Positions 5,754-7,229 of a stretch of DNA of 7,229 bases are shown in pieces. Within the stretch, counting starts at the first letter, position 1. Each line of letters opens with the position of its first letter. The DNA comes from Halomonas sp. (lineage in GTDB: Bacteria; Pseudomonadota; Gammaproteobacteria; Pseudomonadales; Oleiphilaceae), in assembly GCA_007135745.1 (NCBI GenBank), contig SLIH01000175.1:1-7229 (forward strand), in the 5' to 3' direction. Under the pieces are notes generated by a model. That model made no database searches, was not told the origin of the DNA, and saw only the letters and a program-made list of their open reading frames with translations. A program made the position numbers and the translations under genes.

Positions 5754-6026
5754 TCAATAGGGTTGAGTGAACAATGCCATAAAATCCGGCTGTAGATGGC
5801 AGCTGTGTTCTGTAATGTGAATTACGCCCTGAGACTGCGCCGTCCATAGGGTTGGGTGCCACTGGGTGTTGAGGTCCATATTGGCGTTGGAGCCCATGTG
5901 CCGGCCCGGGTTGAGATGGGCCGGCTGCTGCGGGGCGTAGAGGCGAAAAAGCACAGACTCGGGCTGGATAAACAGGGTAAGCTGTAGTCGCTGTGTGCCC
6001 CTGTCCAAGGTCCATGCCGGAGGCAC
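5754..6026 (-). CDS. Unrecognised coding-like frame upstream of the paraoxonase gene, small gene or gene remnant
   Basis: The leftward frame ending with TGA at 5756-5754 shows strongly G/C-ending codons over about 85 residues and a plausible composition (many Gln, His, Pro and aromatic residues), with no better gene on either strand. The start is uncertain. GTG at 6026 (90 residues), TTG at 6008 (84) and ATG at 5897 (47) are all in frame and none has a convincing ribosome site. The frame also continues beyond 6026 into the outer-membrane protein gene, which is read the other way, so the true N-terminus may be lost. It ends 44 nt before the paraoxonase start and could share its transcript. No family is recognised. 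It could be a genuine small protein, the C-terminal remnant of a larger gene, or a chance frame. Confidence 0.35.
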   Translation of the reverse strand: MPPAWTLDRGTQRLQLTLFIQPESVLFRLYAPQQPAHLNPGRHMGSNANMDLNTQWHPTLWTAQSQGVIHITEHSCHLQPDFMALFTQPY

Positions 6027-6056
6027 GCAGGCCGTTTTTTCAAACAGGGAAATACC

Positions 6057-6596
6057 ATGACGAAAACATTCAGCCGATCTCTGGGGATTATTGTTATCGC
6101 ACTGTCCGTGGTTGGTGCCAGCAGTGCTCATGCTGACTGGACGCTGCATGCGGAATATGGATTGTTCGACGTCGACAGTTTTGATGATGACGGCACTATG
6201 CTGATCATCGGGGGTGGCTACCAGGTTTGGCGCAACACCAGCATAAAGGCTGACTATGGTCTGACTGTCAGCGATGCAGAAACCCCGGCGTCAGCGTTTG
6301 GTGGTACCGTCGAGCTGGATCTGACCCAGATCCGTTTCTATCTGGAAAACAACTTCCCCTTCGGTGATACAGGCTTCGGGGCACACTTCCGATACGGCCT
6401 GGTCAGGCTTGATGCTGACTCCTCGGTTTCCGGAAACGGTGCCAGCGTGCAAGAGGGCGAGGAGGACACCACCAATGTTCATTTCGGCGGCGGCCTCCAC
6501 TGGAACCCGACCCCGCAGCACCGGCTGTCGGTCAATGTCGACCTGCCGGACAGCGACATAACGACCCTTGCGGCGGGGTACCAGTTCCGTTTCTGA
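6057..6596 (+). CDS. Outer-membrane beta-barrel protein (OmpA-like/opacity type, porin fold)
   Basis: This 179-residue protein has a Sec signal peptide. It has basic residues at 3 and 7, a hydrophobic core at about 9-21, and a signal peptidase I site A24-H-A26 before Asp27-Trp28. The mature 153 residues alternate polar and hydrophobic residues in strand-like blocks separated by Gly/Asp-rich turns, for example LIIGGGYQVW, FYLENNF, FRYGLVRLDA and FGGGLHWN. The chain ends in YQFRF, the terminal Phe expected of the BAM recognition signal. The size suits an 8-strand barrel. AGGGA (6046-6050) lies 6 nt before the ATG. A long acidic loop (about 123-142) probably faces outward. The specific role is unknown. 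The gene ends 1 nt before the stop of the convergent urea carboxylase gene, with no terminator between them. Confidence 0.82.
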   Translation: MTKTFSRSLGIIVIALSVVGASSAHADWTLHAEYGLFDVDSFDDDGTMLIIGGGYQVWRNTSIKADYGLTVSDAETPASAFGGTVELDLTQIRFYLENNFPFGDTGFGAHFRYGLVRLDADSSVSGNGASVQEGEEDTTNVHFGGGLHWNPTPQHRLSVNVDLPDSDITTLAAGYQFRF

Positions 6597-6597
6597 T

Positions 6598-7229
6598 TTA
6601 TGCAGGGGTTGGTTGAATTACCATCACAGCCTGCCCCGCATCAATCTGCTGCCCTTCCTGGCGCGCGATGTGAATCACCTGGCCTGCCTCAGGGGCGGTA
6701 ACCTCAATCTCCATTTTCATGGATTCCAGGATCGCCACCATCTGGCCTTCCTCCACGGAATCACCTTCGCTGACCTGAAGCTGCCAGATATTGCCCGCAA
6801 CAGGGGATTCCACTGGAGAGCCCTCGGGTAATCCGTCGGCTTCATGTTCATCCAGATCCTGCTGGGACTCAAAGTTGATGGCACCGCTGGCCACCCAGCG
6901 CTCCAGTTCCTCCTCGAAGGCCTGGTTTCGTTCCGTCGTGAACTGCTCGATGCTTTCGGCGTTGTCTTCCAGGAACTGCTGGTATTCGTTCAGATCGAAG
7001 GTGGTTTCCTCGATCTGCATCGGGAAGTCACCCTTGGGGTGATCCCGGCGGATTTGCTTGAGTTCTTCGGCGCTGACCTCGTAGAAACGGATCTGGTCAA
7101 AGAAGCGCAGCAGGTTGGGTTCGGTGAAGTAGCGGGTGCGGCGGTAGCGGTTCCAGACCTGCAGGGTCCGTCCCACAAACTGATAGCCCCCCGGGCCTTC
7201 CATGCCGTAGACGCACAGATAGGAGCCGC
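6598..7229 (-). CDS. uca: Urea carboxylase, C-terminal part with biotin-carrier domain (partial)
   Basis: The gene enters from the right edge and ends at TAA 6600-6598, so only the last 209 residues are visible. The full enzyme usually has about 1,200. The fragment starts with the family block YLCVYGMEGPGGYQFVGRT, the end of the KipI/allophanate-hydrolase-subunit-like region. Next come LLRFFDQIRFY-VSAEEL, the IEET-F----Y--FL segment and an acidic helical linker. A biotinyl domain closes the chain, with the attachment motif E-S-M-K-M and the biotinylated Lys codon at 6715-6717. The enzyme carboxylates urea to allophanate using ATP and bicarbonate (EC 6.3.4.6), working with allophanate hydrolase in the cytoplasm. 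No allophanate hydrolase gene follows downstream. If it is present, it must lie elsewhere or upstream beyond the window. Confidence 0.92.
   Translation of the reverse strand, partial: GSYLCVYGMEGPGGYQFVGRTLQVWNRYRRTRYFTEPNLLRFFDQIRFYEVSAEELKQIRRDHPKGDFPMQIEETTFDLNEYQQFLEDNAESIEQFTTERNQAFEEELERWVASGAINFESQQDLDEHEADGLPEGSPVESPVAGNIWQLQVSEGDSVEEGQMVAILESMKMEIEVTAPEAGQVIHIARQEGQQIDAGQAVMVIQPTPA

Noticed and set aside
5710..6015. Upstream extension of the paraoxonase reading frame by about 100 residues
   Set aside because: The extension has no homology to PON-type N-termini and would bury the hydrophobic anchor. A ribosome site and the family start both support ATG 5709. A different leftward frame in the same stretch has better codon use.
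6021..6040. T6 run after a GC-rich stretch, looking like a rightward intrinsic terminator
   Set aside because: No convincing stem precedes the T-run and no rightward gene lies upstream. The stretch is within the leader of the outer-membrane protein gene.
1..7229. A mobile, defence or toxin-antitoxin system
   Set aside because: No transposase, integrase, nuclease array, terminal repeats, att-like duplication or CRISPR repeats were seen. All strong genes are ordinary chromosomal families.

Overview
The window looks like a chromosomal segment of a Gram-negative proteobacterium, most likely a marine gammaproteobacterium. Marinobacter or a relative is a guess from overall feel, not a demonstrated assignment. 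Support comes from a YaeQ protein close to the enterobacterial family, an outer-membrane lipoprotein, a beta-barrel protein ending in Phe, moderately high GC and dense packing. There is no rRNA, tRNA, CRISPR array, insertion sequence or phage gene.

Layout, left to right. (1) A leftward lipoprotein gene runs off the left edge and has its own promoter. (2) A leftward cluster follows, read from right to left: a TetR-family regulator, then two MaoC/hot-dog enoyl-CoA hydratase-like subunits overlapping by 4 nt, then yaeQ 12 nt further on. Between the regulator and the hydratase pair lies a good promoter. A perfect 12-bp palindrome fills its spacer, an 18-bp inverted repeat lies in the leader, and a run of nine G lies in the Shine-Dalgarno region. 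(3) A rightward NnrU-family membrane protein is divergent from tetR. (4) Convergent with it is a short leftward GAF-EAL protein that looks like the product of an in-frame internal deletion. (5) Upstream of that on the same strand is a full-length homologue of serum paraoxonase/arylesterase. (6) A roughly 350-nt gap follows, holding an unrecognised frame with gene-like codon use. (7) A rightward small outer-membrane beta-barrel protein comes next. (8) One base from its end is the 3' end of a leftward urea carboxylase gene carrying the biotin-carrier domain, which runs off the right edge.

The clearest functional unit is the TetR-controlled hydratase pair. The two proteins probably form one heteromeric (R)-specific enoyl-CoA hydratase acting on an acyl-CoA that cannot be identified here. 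The paraoxonase homologue is probably a membrane-anchored, calcium-dependent lactonase/esterase facing the periplasm. The remaining genes look like ordinary neighbours. No defence or mobile system was found. The points most worth following are the GAF-EAL fusion, the regulatory region in front of the hydratase pair, the paraoxonase with one altered calcium ligand, and the unexplained coding-like frame beside it.
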